From positions 11,660,187 to 11,724,186 of the forward strand of contig NW_025062475.1 in the NCBI RefSeq assembly GCF_000002995.4: DNA of 64,000 nucleotides, read 5' to 3'. A program made the translations under genes and the position numbers. The notes below the pieces were generated by a model. The model saw only the letters and a program-made list of their open reading frames with translations. It was not told the origin of the DNA and made no database searches. Of the stretch, positions 1 to 12,862 are shown piece after piece; positions within the stretch are counted from its first letter, which is position 1, and each line of letters begins with the position of its first letter. The stretch comes from Brugia malayi (taxonomy: Eukaryota > Nematoda > Chromadorea > Rhabditida > Onchocercidae).

Positions 1-161
1 AATAAACCATTGAATGTATTATTGTTGTTCATGATTATGAATGATTAAGTGTTAGCGGAAAAGTATCGATATGAAAAGTTAAGCCTGATTTTGATATATA
101 GAGCTACTTTTACACTTTTACTGCGTCAACGGCTGCCGATAGAGAGGACGGAAAAAATTAC

Positions 162-810
162 TTTTTCCATACAGTCGTTGATTTTGGCAGACAGATTGGA
201 TTGTTGCTCAGAAATAAGTTCCTTTTGCCTGCGTTGTGCATCTGTTTCACCCTCACCGCCTTCTTTTGAAGCATCTATAACAGATAATTCGAAATATTGT
301 CCCTTTAAAATTCAAATTTTAAAACTTGTCGCAAACTTTTAAGCTGTAAATTTTACGAAAACAAACCTTTGATAACTGGTTGTGTCATAGCAAGACGACG
401 TTCATTCTTTTCAATTTTTCGACGTACTTCATCGTCCAGACGACGGATTTTATTCAAAAACTCTTCCTCATACCCTAATTTCTCGAAACGACTGCTTTCA
501 CGATATTTTAGTCGTAGAGCTGGATCATGAATCTATAAACGAGGATACTGGTAGTGTTGATGTTCGGATTTTTTTTTTTTTTTTGAATTGTAGAATGTTC
601 AATGCTTGATTGATTTAGAATAACCTTTGGACAGAAACCGAGATCAGCTTTCGTATTCCTGAACATTTCATTTGGACAGAATGCAACTAAAAAATTCTTG
701 CACACATCAGGTTCGTCGAAATCCGGCTCATCCGTATCACCAATATCCGCATTTCGTTTTACACCCATCAGTTCGTTTAGCATTTGCGCCATCTGTTCTG
801 TGGCCGACAT
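162..810 (-). CDS. LUC7L3: LUC7-like protein 3 (LUC7L3/CROP type), N-terminal three exons, partial
   Basis: Coding exons (minus) 810-625, 532-367 and 274-162; phases are consistent and all introns are GT-AG, giving 155 codons before the next donor at 161. The protein starts MSATEQMAQMLNELMG, the typical LUC7 N-terminal helix, followed by a CCCH-type zinc finger (VCKNFLVAFCPNEMF...DLGFCPK-IHD). Exon 2 reads IHDPALRLKYRESSRFEKLG then EEEFLNKIRRLDDEVRRKIE. The SSRF/GYE/FL pattern matches the LUC7L3 (CROP) branch better than LUC7L/LUC7L2. Exon 3 is coiled-coil-like and charged. By family knowledge this is a nuclear U1 snRNP-associated factor that helps choose 5' splice sites. The second zinc finger and any RS-rich tail must lie left of base 1. 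An acceptor 13 bases before the ATG suggests trans-splicing. It lies on the same strand as, and about 2 kb downstream of, the receptor gene; that spacing is too large to claim an operon. Confidence 0.92.
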
Positions 811-830
811 CTTGCTTGCAAGACTATAAC
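811..830 (-). promoter_or_regulatory. probable spliced-leader trans-splice acceptor of the LUC7L3 gene
   Basis: On the minus strand the sequence reads GTTATAG (830-824), then 13 bases, then ATG at 810. An isolated acceptor with no visible upstream coding exon is the usual picture of a nematode SL site and also fixes the start codon. A cis-spliced 5' UTR intron would look the same, so RNA evidence is needed to decide. Confidence 0.5.
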
Positions 831-2810
831 AGTAACATAATTCAAATCTAGTTTATATGCGAAGTCTTGGTCAAACACAAGAAATTTTTATGCCTCTTGT
901 CAATAAACCTTTAACCCAGTAATATGTCTTCGTACATAAATCATCTTATCGATTATCTTCACTTAAGAGCAATCGAAAACTAAAAACATGGAATTTCTTG
1001 ACAATCAGAATCCATTTCACAATATTTCTTTTACGAATACCATAGAAGCTTACGTACTTCAGGTCATTAGTCAATGCGAATAGCAAATCAGAAATGTAGT
1101 AAAATACATTACCATCTTATAACAAAAAAGAAGAAATGACCATGAAATTCATACGGTTCACAGTATTTACACGATTCTTTTTAAGGTAATACATTATCCA
1201 TATTACATATGTAGATAGTTGCATTACCGACATCCTTCACAGAATGCTACTACATTTCGCGGAGAATTTGATACAGAAAAATTTATTCACATCTTTTTCA
1301 TTCTTGTCCTCTTTCCTGAACTCGGCAAGCATACAAAAAATAATAAAAAAGAGGAGAAAACAAACAAACACACACAAATCTACAGTTTCATTTAAATTTA
1401 ATTTAAAAACGAAATAGCAATAAATTTTACATTCATTACAATATTCTTACTTGCCTCCTACATCCATAACAATCATCTACTGATGGATGAATGAAGATGA
1501 GCTTACATTAATCAAGTAGAAAAAAACTGAAATTCCAAAAATATTTCATAATTCAACCATGTAGGAAGAAGCAATCAACAAACTTTATAACAAGGGAAAA
1601 ATGAGAGAGGAAGAGAGAGAGAGAGGGAATTTTCAACAAAATTGCTTCCTAATTATATTTCTATATACAATTAAAACAACTACCAAGCATTTTTTTAAAA
1701 ATAGCAGTCTGTTAGAATCTTCTTATTCATTCATGCTTCCTACCACTGTCTAAATATAAGATTAATAACCATTCAGGCTATTAAAATCTACGTATAGGAA
1801 TAAAACAACATACTGATCGATTCCAGTTAATGCCCAACTGTAAAGGAATGATTCCAATATTATAAAAAGCTAATTACAAAACATACCTCATCGCAAACTT
1901 TGAAAGATAAGAATAAGAAATTGGAGAAAAATAAAAATTTACAAAACAGCAAAGTCGAAATTTACAATCATTAACAGATAGATTAAATAAATAATATACA
2001 AACGATAAAGTTTACCGTTCACCGTTCTGAATCATGAGGATGATTACTTTGTAAGCAAAGACGATAGCGATATTTAGAATACCTGCTTGCGGAGTGTAAT
2101 TATGTATAAAGTTTACAATATGTACACCGAATAATAACAGAAGCAAATCATATATGAACAATAAAGTTAATACAAATTTTATATTACAACTGATGATCCG
2201 TCAATTACTATATATGTGCTACTACTACCAACACAGAGTGGATTTATCCCATTTTCATCAACCATTGTCTAAATCAAATGAATTTCGAAAAGCTCAGGAA
2301 GAGAAAACTCTTACTTAATTCTTCTCATTCAAGCAACTGTTTAAGCTTCCTTACTCATTTAATTATTTTGGTATTTTCAAAGTGTCATCATCACCATAAA
2401 TAAATAAATAAGTTTTCTTTTTTTTTTTAGATCATCAGATCGTTAATTTCAAAACCGTTGTAGAAGGAGAACTGCAGTTTAGCGTTGTGCTAACAAATTA
2501 CAGCTGATGTTTTAGAAAGTGTCATCATCAGCAGCAAAAACAACAGATATCAACACAGATCAAATTAAATTTACATTTTTCTAACGCAAATTTATACAGC
2601 ATTAAATGCTGAATTAAATATTTATATATAAATATGTTAGGGATATGAGGTATTATAATTTGCAAGCTGACAGCGACACTTTTTAGATGATTTAGAAAAA
2701 ACAAAGATTAAATTCAACCACCACTCTACGCCATCTAACTCGACCACTGCAATATAAACAATAAATAGGGAAGAAAACTGTATACAATATATCCATATAG
2801 AAGCGAATCA
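825..2810. other. intergenic, LUC7L3 5' side / receptor 3' side
   Basis: This stretch is AT-rich with no open frame resembling a protein and no recognisable RNA gene. It contains a short GA repeat near 1610-1627 and several A/T homopolymers. It should hold the receptor 3' UTR (right end) and the LUC7L3 promoter or trans-splice outron (left end). No clear AATAAA on the minus strand was identified close to the receptor stop. Confidence 0.5.
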
Positions 2811-5800
2811 TCATGATAGCGGTAAAGTGCTATGCGTAGGAGCTTGATTTGATAAGGGAGTTATATTATCTTGAATTACTTTTTCTGTATCGAGAGTTGG
2901 AAGGTATCGAACATTTGGAGGTGCAGAACAAGCTTGTGCATATTCGTCCATTGAAGCATGGAAGCCATTAGAACCCAATGAACCATCTTTGATAAGTAGT
3001 GCTGCAGGTGCTACTCCACAATCTTGTGTATATGCGGGTACTGGAACATCTGAAAATAATACATCACACATGCTATAACTAATTATTAAACATCTTGCAA
3101 TAATTGCTGTCTGAAAAATTATTGCTTAAATACATTTGGCATGAAAATAAAAAGCTGAGAAACCAGAACAGCAGAAAACTTATTTTGTCATAAAAAACCA
3201 CAAAAACCAGTCACAAAAATGATCAATACGCTATAGCTGTTATATAACTCGATTTTTAGGTATCAAATAGCAAGACAACTGGAAATTCAAAGCTAAAATA
3301 AAAAACTAACTTTGCAAATTTTTTGGTTGTAGGGAACTCTCAAATTTTAGATTAGTGGCATAAGACATGAATAATGTATTGGCACGTTCGTATGCACAGC
3401 CAGAAGTGATACGACCATCCGGTTCCATATCCCACATATCTTCAGCAGTCTTCCATAAAACACCACCAATCTAAAATTGCACGAATAAAATCACCAAAGC
3501 ATTTTAATCTTGGATGACCAAAATTAAGGTGAAGTTGAAAAAGCACAGATGGAAAGAAATTATATAGAGAGAATAGAATACCTGTTCTATTAGATTTATC
3601 GATAAAATTCAAAAAACAAACGTTATGTTCCATGACTGCAGCACGAATACTTGGTCGTTTTTTCTCCACAGCAACAACTCGTCTCATATCATGCAATGTT
3701 GGCTGCACTCCAGCTTCTGCTTCATACGGTCGTTCATATTCTCCAACTATGTCATCTAAAATATTATCAAAGGATCAAGCATGTACAATGATGATGTGAC
3801 ATACAAGAAACTCTGTGCAATTCATTTCAAACAGAAGGATTTTAGAAACAAAAGAAGCCAAAAGAATTGTCAGGTGCACGATGATGTGGTTTTTTAAATG
3901 TAATGACTAAATAAACGGAAATATACACCAGCCAATAATAAACAAAATCAATTTCATTAATTCAGTCACATGACAAATGTTCGAAAATAATTATTAGTAG
4001 AAATCAAATACCAACAAAGGCTTGAATATCTGACAGTTTTTCTTTTCACATTTTAAAGTTCAATCAGTGGTTTTAAACAAGAGCGACATAGCATAAATCT
4101 TTTAAAGCTTACCTTTATCCATTGATGTTCGCGATAAAATTTCCCATAAAACGAGAGCAGCAGCATACACATCGATCTGACGAAAAGCAAACGCTGTAAA
4201 TTCGGTAGCACCTTCTAATACTTCCGGTGACATGTAACGTCGCGTTCCTACCTGCAAATTCAATAGCCAAAAGTTTCTATTTCACAAAAATATCAGTGAA
4301 TCTATAAGCTAAGGAAAGAAAAACTATTACAAAATCTGTTTGCAAAACAGATCATTTATAATAATATTGCTCACTTGTCCATGATTCTCATCTGATGGCA
4401 TTTGACCGTTTTCACACTTTAACGCTAGACCAAAATCAGCGATTACCGAAGTTAAGTCAAACTTCAAAAGTACATTTCGCGATTTAAAATCTCTGAAACC
4501 CAATAAATTTATAAAATCAGACGGAAAAAGAAAAAAAAAAAGATTTTTCAATGTTCTGACAGAAGCTATAATTTTTTTTAAACTTCTGGATTAAGAATCA
4601 TGAAAGGCGGACAAAAAACAAATTTGACAATTTATAATGGTAACATGCAAATGAAGATAAACTTGCCGGTGCACAACACAAGGTTTTAGCTCGCCATCGA
4701 TCATTTTTTCTTCATGTAGGAAAGACAACCCTCTCAACATTGAAGCTATTACTTTCAACGATTCTTGTAGGGTCAAAATGCGAAACTGGAAAATAGTGAA
4801 GTGAAAAAACGTTCACAAATTTCAAGCAATTGGATGGCAAAAATTCTTTACAAAAAAAAACAAAGATTAAAATAAGGAAGCTAAATGCTATATTAAAAAA
4901 TCCAAATAACTTTTAAACAGCGACTGAAATATGACCATTAAGCATAACAAATTTATAGAAGTTATCCAACTGAGAACTAAGATAATGAAATCTAATAAAA
5001 ATATAGGATTAAAGAAATATTAAAAAATTCAGCCTACATGAAGAAAGTCGAACAGTGAACCGTTATCGTGGAATTCTGTAATCAGCCAGAAATCATTTCC
5101 ATGAACCTCCGCACCCAAATACCGCAATATATTTTTATGTCTTCGAAGAGAAGATATAGCGTAAATTTCCTGCAAGACAATTGGAGATGAAATTTCGGCA
5201 AAAAGATTTAAGTTAAGGTCTCTTTTTTACTTTTGTTTAGCATTAATTTCAATTTTTGAGAAGAAAAGATTTTACAGTGTTTCAAAGAATAACATAAAAA
5301 AGAAGAAAGAATAAGACACTCGAACCTGTTCAACGATCCAACTATTCACATCAACAGATGGAAAAACTTTTACTGCAACAGTTTCATTCTCTAGCACACC
5401 ACGAAATACTTGACCAAATCGACCGCGAGCCACCAACTGCATACGATATACAGTTAGATTAGAACAGGAAAAACTCTTTCATACTAGCACTCAAAGTAAG
5501 AAATCCCGAAGAAACCCTTTCGTCTTATCATCTTTCTTCACTAACTACTACTGGTAGAGTTTAAGAACATCTATAGACATCTACGTAATAATCTCAATTA
5601 GCACATAAAGTATAAACAAATGACAGGATTTCTGTCCTGGAAAAGTTCTTACTTGTACTACAATATTCTAAGAAATCAAGACTTACAGATACAATGCATC
5701 TAAAATAAGATTTCTCTGCTATTATAACCTGAGATACCTTGAGTACACAAAATATTAATCACACCCATTCAGTACATCAGTCTTCATTAGACAAGAGACA

Positions 5801-8145
5801 ATTGAAAGTGCTCAAACAAAATAAGAAAGAAAACGCACCTCAAGATTAGTAATATTTTTTAGGTTATCATCTTTTCTGGCTCCAATCAAAGGCAGTTTCG
5901 CATCACCAACGATGGGCATTGAAAATGCATCGGCAGCCTGAAGCAAAAAACAAATAATTTGAGCAAGCAATAGTTTTTGTTCAATATACTCAATACACTC
6001 CAATACAATGCTTAGTTAACATTAAAACAGAAATAAAAAAAAAAAAAAAAAAAAGAAGCATAATTAATTACAACCTTCTCTTTATAATGTCGACTGTTTC
6101 TGTATTCTCGATAACTGTAGTAGCAAAATAAAGCCAGAGCACAAATAGAAAAAAAACCAAGAATGATAATAGCAAACATTCTGCTTCCTGCACCAAAGAA
6201 TGCTGGATCTTCTATTTCCATTGGCTCTACAGTAGTTGGTGGTGCTAAAACAAACTTCCTTTTTCAAATCATTTATACTTTCCTTTTTCCTCTTTTTTTA
6301 TCATTTCTTATTATTTTTTATTATCTACATTTTTTTTTTTCCCAAAACTCTGATTAATAAACGGATCAATGGAAGTGGTGTTTCCTGAAAGAGAAAAATT
6401 GTTATTTCAAGATCAAATAATCGAAATCCTCCCCTCCCTCCCTTCCCCCTTCACAAGCAGTTGAACAGATCAAATATGACGAGAAAGACTAAAATATGCA
6501 TTTTAAATAACATATTGAAATGATCAAATACAAATGCAATGAATTTGAATTCCCTATAACTATCCACTCCCCTGTAACATTATATCATGCATTATTTATG
6601 ACAACACCGTAATTCGGAAGTGATAAACAACTTGAACAAAATATATTGCGACGGTTGTAAAATATTCATTCAAATATGAATGTAGAAAAATTGGAAATAG
6701 GTAAATCATTTGATTACCTATATAATTTAATGTCTCCACATTAAATGGTATGTAATAATATGTAAACTTACAAGTGGCTACGCGTTGTGGAGGAAATTGC
6801 ACACGTCGATTACAATAGTGAGTGCTGCAACAACAGAACAATGCAGCGTTACCATGTCCAGTCGGTCGTTCGTCAGCAATACATTGGCTATTGTCGCAGT
6901 TACCCAAATTACCATCATGCATCCAACACCCTTTCAAAGTTACCTGCTATAAAAAAAAGTAATTTATATTTATTATTTATATAGCTAAAAATCTAATTAG
7001 CAATTTGAAGTTTTAAACATTTACTGTTATCATTAAATTTCTATGTTTTCATTGAAGCAATAAAAGTTCCAAAACATCAAAAAATTTCTCTTTGAATTTC
7101 AAAGATAGATGGAACAAATGTAAAATAAAAAATGTATAAGAAAATTTCCTGAGATAAGAAAAAAAATGAATACAAAAGTTACCCGTGTTAACGAGTTATT
7201 TACCAAAGCAGCCATGCAACCTAAGCGATGATCGTTTACAGAAGCATAACACATTTTCACAGTCGGACAACTCCGTTCCATTGGATCACACGAACTAACA
7301 TCATAAAACTGGAAACTTCTTTGTGGAGCAATTTTTTTAAAATACATTTCTGCCAAATGGTTGTATGTAAACTACATCATAATGGACTGAAATTTCATGA
7401 AAATACCTAGACTGGAAAATAAAAAACAGAGAAACCTAACAAAATTAAATTGTTGCTATAGAATTAATAGTTGTTTTTGCACATGTTTAAAACTTACATC
7501 ACAGTAAATGAATGGGCGAGATTTATTGTCTAGATTATAATTAAGGCCTTCAATGCCATGCTTCTTCAGAAAAACCGGTTTCGCTGGAAGTTTTATTCCT
7601 GCTCCACCAGATGAATCTTTCAACTGCAAATAATAAACATCATAAATAAAAATAGTCTGTGAAATAACTTATCCGATTACTGCTGGAAATAACTACCAAA
7701 TAAAACATTACAATAACTTCAAATCAATTTCAACTTTAAGGACTGTATTTAGCAGCCATGATTTTGAGGAAGTCAAATGTCATAACCATAGGACAATGCC
7801 AGCATAGACGACGAAAAATATGACCTTAAGTATGCTACTCACTGATAGTGAACATACGGTCAATATATTGTTAAGAATACACGATAGTATCATGAAAGCC
7901 CATTACTTACGCAGAAGCTAGTAGTGGTTTTGATTTGAACCCAATCAATTACACCTATTAAGCAATCATTTTGCAAAATTAGAAAAAAAAAAAGCAAAAC
8001 TTACATTGATTGTATCATCATTAAGAATATCACCAAGAGAATTATGTTTCAGCGCAGTAAAACAATGGGTGGAAATCAGTAAGGAGGAAGCAATAAATAT
8101 GACAGTAAACATCATTTTACCATCATTTTCGTTTTTTATTGCCAT
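2811..8145 (-). CDS. daf-4: TGF-beta superfamily type II receptor serine/threonine kinase (activin/BMP type II, DAF-4-like)
   Basis: Exons (minus): 8145-8005, 7623-7498, 7308-7183, 6946-6772, 6244-6075, 5937-5839, 5436-5326, 5169-5038, 4785-4667, 4492-4375, 4251-4113, 3755-3622, 3470-3311, 3049-2811. They sum to 1,989 nt, 662 aa plus TGA, with every junction in phase. A hydrophobic signal segment lies at about 11-31. The Cys-rich ectodomain (about 32-205) includes [13 protein letters not shown] and the [12 protein letters not shown] box typical of activin receptor II folds. A single TM helix is at about 212-232, and no GS box follows it, which excludes type I. Kinase from about 280: glycine loop [12 protein letters not shown] lysine in VAVKVF (K302), catalytic HRDFKSRN (D401), ADFG (D419), [14 protein letters not shown]. 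The length fits the family. In worms the type II receptor pairs with type I kinases at the plasma membrane and phosphorylates them on ligand binding (dauer and body-size pathways). The exon 9/10 intron uses a GC donor. The ligand preference cannot be read from sequence. Confidence 0.94.
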
Positions 8146-8160
8146 CTGAAATTAGACAAT
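8146..8160 (-). promoter_or_regulatory. acceptor abutting the receptor ATG (probable trans-splice site, zero 5' UTR)
   Basis: On the minus strand the sequence reads TGTCTAATTTCAG immediately followed by ATG at 8145. A perfect nematode acceptor with no bases before the start codon indicates either spliced-leader addition directly at the AUG or a cis intron ending there. It strongly supports this start. Confidence 0.6.
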
Positions 8161-10334
8161 ACAAATTATAACTGCAAAATGAGGAAGCAATAAGCATGTC
8201 ATTTCTTGACTTTTGCAAGTTTGCATCACACGACATAGGCGTGAGTCAAGAATTGAATTTGGTAAATGAATCATAAGCAATTTGGTGAATGAATCATAAG
8301 CATCCGATCATTTTGTATAATGCATTTTTTAATAATGACATGAATGTTGGAAAAAGCATTTTGCATGAACATTCTTATGGAAACTTATGATACCTCATCA
8401 AATCATACCATTAAATCCATCGAAATAAATGTGTCGCAAGAATCTAAAATATTGTACACATGAAAAAAAGCCCATAAAATAACGAAAAGTTTCGATAAAA
8501 GGAACAAAGTTTTAGGAAAAGGTAAAAATGCTAAAAGACAAGCAAAAAAGACAAGAAAATAAACATCTTTTACACGTCTAATCAAACTTTATCAAAATCA
8601 ATAGCAACACTCTCCTTATCACTTTAATTCACATAAATTATGAAACTTATTTGTAACCAAACTATATTTTAATACTAGAACCAATCATAAAATATAGTTA
8701 TCAATCTGAATGGTTTGTTACAAAATTAAAAATTAAGTTAGAACGAACATTTGTCTATCTCTTTCCTTTTTTGATAAATTATGTATCGATTTACCCTTAA
8801 ACGCTACACTGCATATCATGTACTACGAGCAAACTATTTCAAATAAATTGATCATTTTATTTGCTTTTAGTGTGAAGAGTGAGCTGCAATTCAGCAACAC
8901 TATTTTGCTCAGACCGAGAAGTATAAAAATTGAATGTTCCAATGTTTAATTTGATCCTCTAGAAGTGATTAAATATCCTACTAATAAATATAGAAAACTT
9001 TTCTTTTTAACATAAGAACGTGCTTTGTAAAAAAAAAAAAAAAAAAAAAAAAAGAAATTAACAAAAAGATAGCAAAATGAAATTATTTAAATGTTGTAAA
9101 GAAAAAAGTACAATGACTAACCTAAAAAACAAAAAGTTACAAATGATAAGTAATAAGTTACAACTTTCCATATTTACACAGGTAAATGGGCAGGCAATAG
9201 CTATAGCAAAAGTGCACATTTTATGAACTTAGACATTCCACCACTGGGTGTATATAACCGGAATTAAACACAAACGCATATATAAACATACATCAGAAAT
9301 GAAAGAATGCACAACAAATAACCAGAAACTAATCCTAATACACTTTCTTTTTTCATCAAAAAATTGAGAATAGAAAGTGTAAGAAAAATTATTTGTCGTC
9401 ACGAATGAGGACATTAATTCTAAAACAGTGAATGATTAATATATTACACCGGAAACACCACCTGCCTTCTCCTGTCAGCACGTTAGACAAATATCACAAA
9501 ATCATTCTTTAATATAACATTTTTTTAATATTTCACTTGTCAGTTTTACATAAAATCCTAAAAGTTTCAAGACCAAAAACCAATAAATATATCATCACGC
9601 TAACAATGAAGCTATGATATCGTCTTTATCAACCATACTGCATGAATTCAATCAAAATACAGACGTACAAGCATAAATCAAAAAAAAGTGACATGCACAT
9701 TTATGTATACAAAATATGATAATAAATATGCTCTCATACATAAATTAATATAGGTACATGACTTTTTTTCCAAGCAAAACTAATTTCAGGAAAGCAAAAA
9801 TTATTTCAAGAAAGTTATTTAATTATCATTCTTTTTAATCCTCTCATTGCATTTAATCAGTCAAAATTATTAAATGCAAAACATTTTTATTAGGCATTTG
9901 TTTTAATAAACAAAATTGCTAACCATGAAGTTTCATTTACCGAGATATATCCTAAATTATTGGTTTAATTGTATGATAGGATATGATGGTACTGTGACTT
10001 CTATAGAAGATGAAGAGAATTTTAAAATTTAGAAAGTACAAAACGATTACTCCTGTTACATTCCCATTCAGTGATATCGTTTGCAACATCTAGAATGCGA
10101 CTTCTGTATAAGGGAGGAGAAGGAAGGAAGGGAGGCGAGTAAAAACTGATACGGAATAAAATCAACCGGATAGTACCATTATTTGCTAATTATAACAAAA
10201 AAAAATAAGACAATTTTGCGGAATAGGTTGCAGCGAGTGGTATAATGAGGGCACACACAGATAGGGAGCTCCAAGCTTGTTCCTTCCCGAAAATAAAACA
10301 AATGAAGGTTACTGGAAGCTTTTTGATCAATTTC

Positions 10335-10415
10335 AACACATATACATACATACACACATACATACATACATATATACATACACACACATACATATATACA
10401 CATACATACATACAT
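10335..10415. repeat. ACAT/AC simple repeat
   Basis: Interrupted (ACAT)n/(AC)n microsatellite, which explains the apparent Tyr/His/Val/Cys-rich open frames on both strands here. Confidence 0.9.
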
Positions 10416-11930
10416 CTAATACGTTACATGCAACTAGGCATATACTAACCGGAAACAAATCAGTTTCTGTCTTTTTCAGTACAGATAGGTAAAGCGATCA
10501 TCTACTGCTATCATCTACTTAGAAAAAATCTTCATTTTAACCATTAGCTCTTCTCAAAAATACAAAAATTTAAGAGTGTAAAGAACACAAAACAAAATAA
10601 ACAATAACAATATCGACATTACTAACCTGCGGAATTATTTATATCGGGATTATCTCGCCTGTTAAACACTCGTTTTAAGGCTTAATCATTCTCGTGAATT
10701 AAATATTATAAAATCGTGAATAAAATTAAATAAATCCAAAATCTTCCCATGGAATAAAAAGAATGGCATCATTCTAAAAATAGTCGAGATTAAAGATGAA
10801 ATGTGAGAAAAAGGCAATAACATTGAATGTACTGCAAACGCACTGGAAAATTAGCTAAGGTTTGTTTGAAAGGCTAAATTTCGCTATTTTCACTAGTTGC
10901 AAATAAAATTATATACAAACCGTTAAATCGCATAGTTGCACAAGTGCATTCTGTAAGAAGATAAACGTAACAGTAATTACTGAAGATGATAGTACATGAA
11001 AACTTCACTTTCTCTTCTACCTCCTTGTTGTCAAGTGGCTTGAAGTAGCTTCACCAATTAAACTATTCAACAAAATGGCGGCTTACTTCACATGGATTAC
11101 TTGATTTCGACTTTTTTTCATTAGTAATTAGTTGATTATTATGAATGTCTAGTGAATGTATTCAAATATAGTTTTTGTCATAATGTTATTGGCAGTACAA
11201 CCATCCAACCAATTCGATACCTGAAATGAAGAAGTAAAACTAACAAATAAACATTAATTTTTCGTTCATTCCATTCCAACGATAATGTTTCATATTTCAC
11301 ACATTTCATGTCAAGCTATTTTAAGAAAGTTTTCGAGAAAAAAAAAAATTTCGTTTCAAAAAATTTTAACAAATGAGGAATTTAACAGAGAAAAATGTTA
11401 AAAACTGTCAATAATTCAAACTTTTCCACATGCACATCTACGTCACTTTCTTGTTATTATTTCACGTTACTTACAGCAACACTGTCAATTTAGCAACTAC
11501 AAAACGAATGAATTTCTCTTCCACAAGCAAAAAGTTAACACTTTGCAGAACTATTATTGTAACATATATACTTATAGACGAAAAGATCCAAAATAATAAT
11601 AATAACATAGGAAAATAAAATAAAATCTAGAAATTAGCCTATAATGAGAACAAAATTACAACCTAATCCTATCATCAGTATCATTAGTTGACATCATGAT
11701 GAATGTATGTATGTGCGTATGTGTGTCTGTGTATGTCTGTGTGTTTTATGATGACATCTAATGATACAGCAACAAATAAAGATGTAATTAACATTTTTCA
11801 AAAGAGTAAACTATTAAAGGATAAAAATGAATTATTTCATTGTTTATTATTAGATCATAAAAGAAAAACGATCGATGAGGAAAAGAATTTATAGCTTATT
11901 ATACCTCAATAAATTGAAGAAATGAACTGA

Positions 11931-12328
11931 ACTGATAATGATAAACACAACTGATAAGCAAAACTAGTATTTCACAGTAGCATTTCTTCACCTTATGCAA
12001 AACAATATAATTAAATAAAGTCAAACAATTACGAGAAAAAAAAAGAAATAATTGCGAGTGCAGAAGAAGAAGAAGAAAAGTGACAGAAGTGATTAAGTAT
12101 GAGAGAAGAGGATGAGATAAATGATAAGTGATGAACAAATAGTGAAGAGTTTAAATGGCAAATGATTAGAAGTGATGATAACATTAAAATAATCAAGGAT
12201 TTACTGATAAGATGAAGCAAAGAAAAAAAAGAAAAGAAGGACAAAAGTAATTGTTGCAAGTGAAGCTATTGATAAAGAAGTGTTAAAGTAAGAGTGCAAT
12301 AATCGAAAGTGATAAGATAATTGATAAG
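11931..12328. promoter_or_regulatory. clustered GATA-factor motifs (candidate enhancer)
   Basis: Seen: ACTGATAA at 11931-11938, ACTGATAAG at 11950-11958 and 12203-12211, and TGATAAG at 12122-12128, 12310-12316 and 12322-12328. ACTGATAAG is the classic nematode gut GATA-factor (ELT-2/ELT-7 type) site. The cluster lies about 3.8 kb upstream of the receptor start. A role as an enhancer is inference; the AT-rich background raises chance matches. Confidence 0.35.
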
Positions 12329-12604
12329 CAAGGGAGGGAGAAAGAAAGAGGGAACGAATGAAATGTTAGTTGAAATAGGTAAGATTGTCACAAATGCAAT
12401 GACACTAATATGAATGGAGGAAGTTCAAGAATAAAAAGCTTACTAACCTCCTCTCTTTCCTCTCTTTCTCCTCCTCCCTCTCTCTCTCCTCTCTTTCCTC
12501 TCCTCCCTCTCTCTCCTCCCTTTAACTCTCCCTCAATCTCATTCATTTCATTTCACTTCACCAAAAATCAATATCTAGTTTTGTCATACACATCATATCA
12601 TGTC

Positions 12605-12862
<258 letters not shown>

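Noticed and set aside
49..342. 97-codon plus-strand open frame at the left edge
   Set aside because: It is the antisense shadow of LUC7L3 exon 3 (274-162) plus intron sequence.
810..2811. Operon of the receptor and LUC7L3 genes
   Set aside because: Same strand, but about 2 kb apart, far more than usual nematode operon spacing; no SL2-type evidence can be read from DNA alone.
6366..6387. Possible 22-nt micro-exon in the receptor intron (TTTCAG|GAAACACC...ATCC|GTTTAT)
   Set aside because: Inclusion between the flanking exons creates an immediate TGA and shifts frame; direct joining of 6772 to 6244 is in phase.
6787..6984. Plus-strand open frame over the receptor ectodomain exon
   Set aside because: Antisense shadow of receptor exon 4; the minus frame carries the Cys pattern of the family.
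10000..10120. 46-codon minus-strand frame beginning MLQTISLNGN after an AG
   Set aside because: No motif, hydrophobic AT-driven composition, no companion exon; insufficient support.
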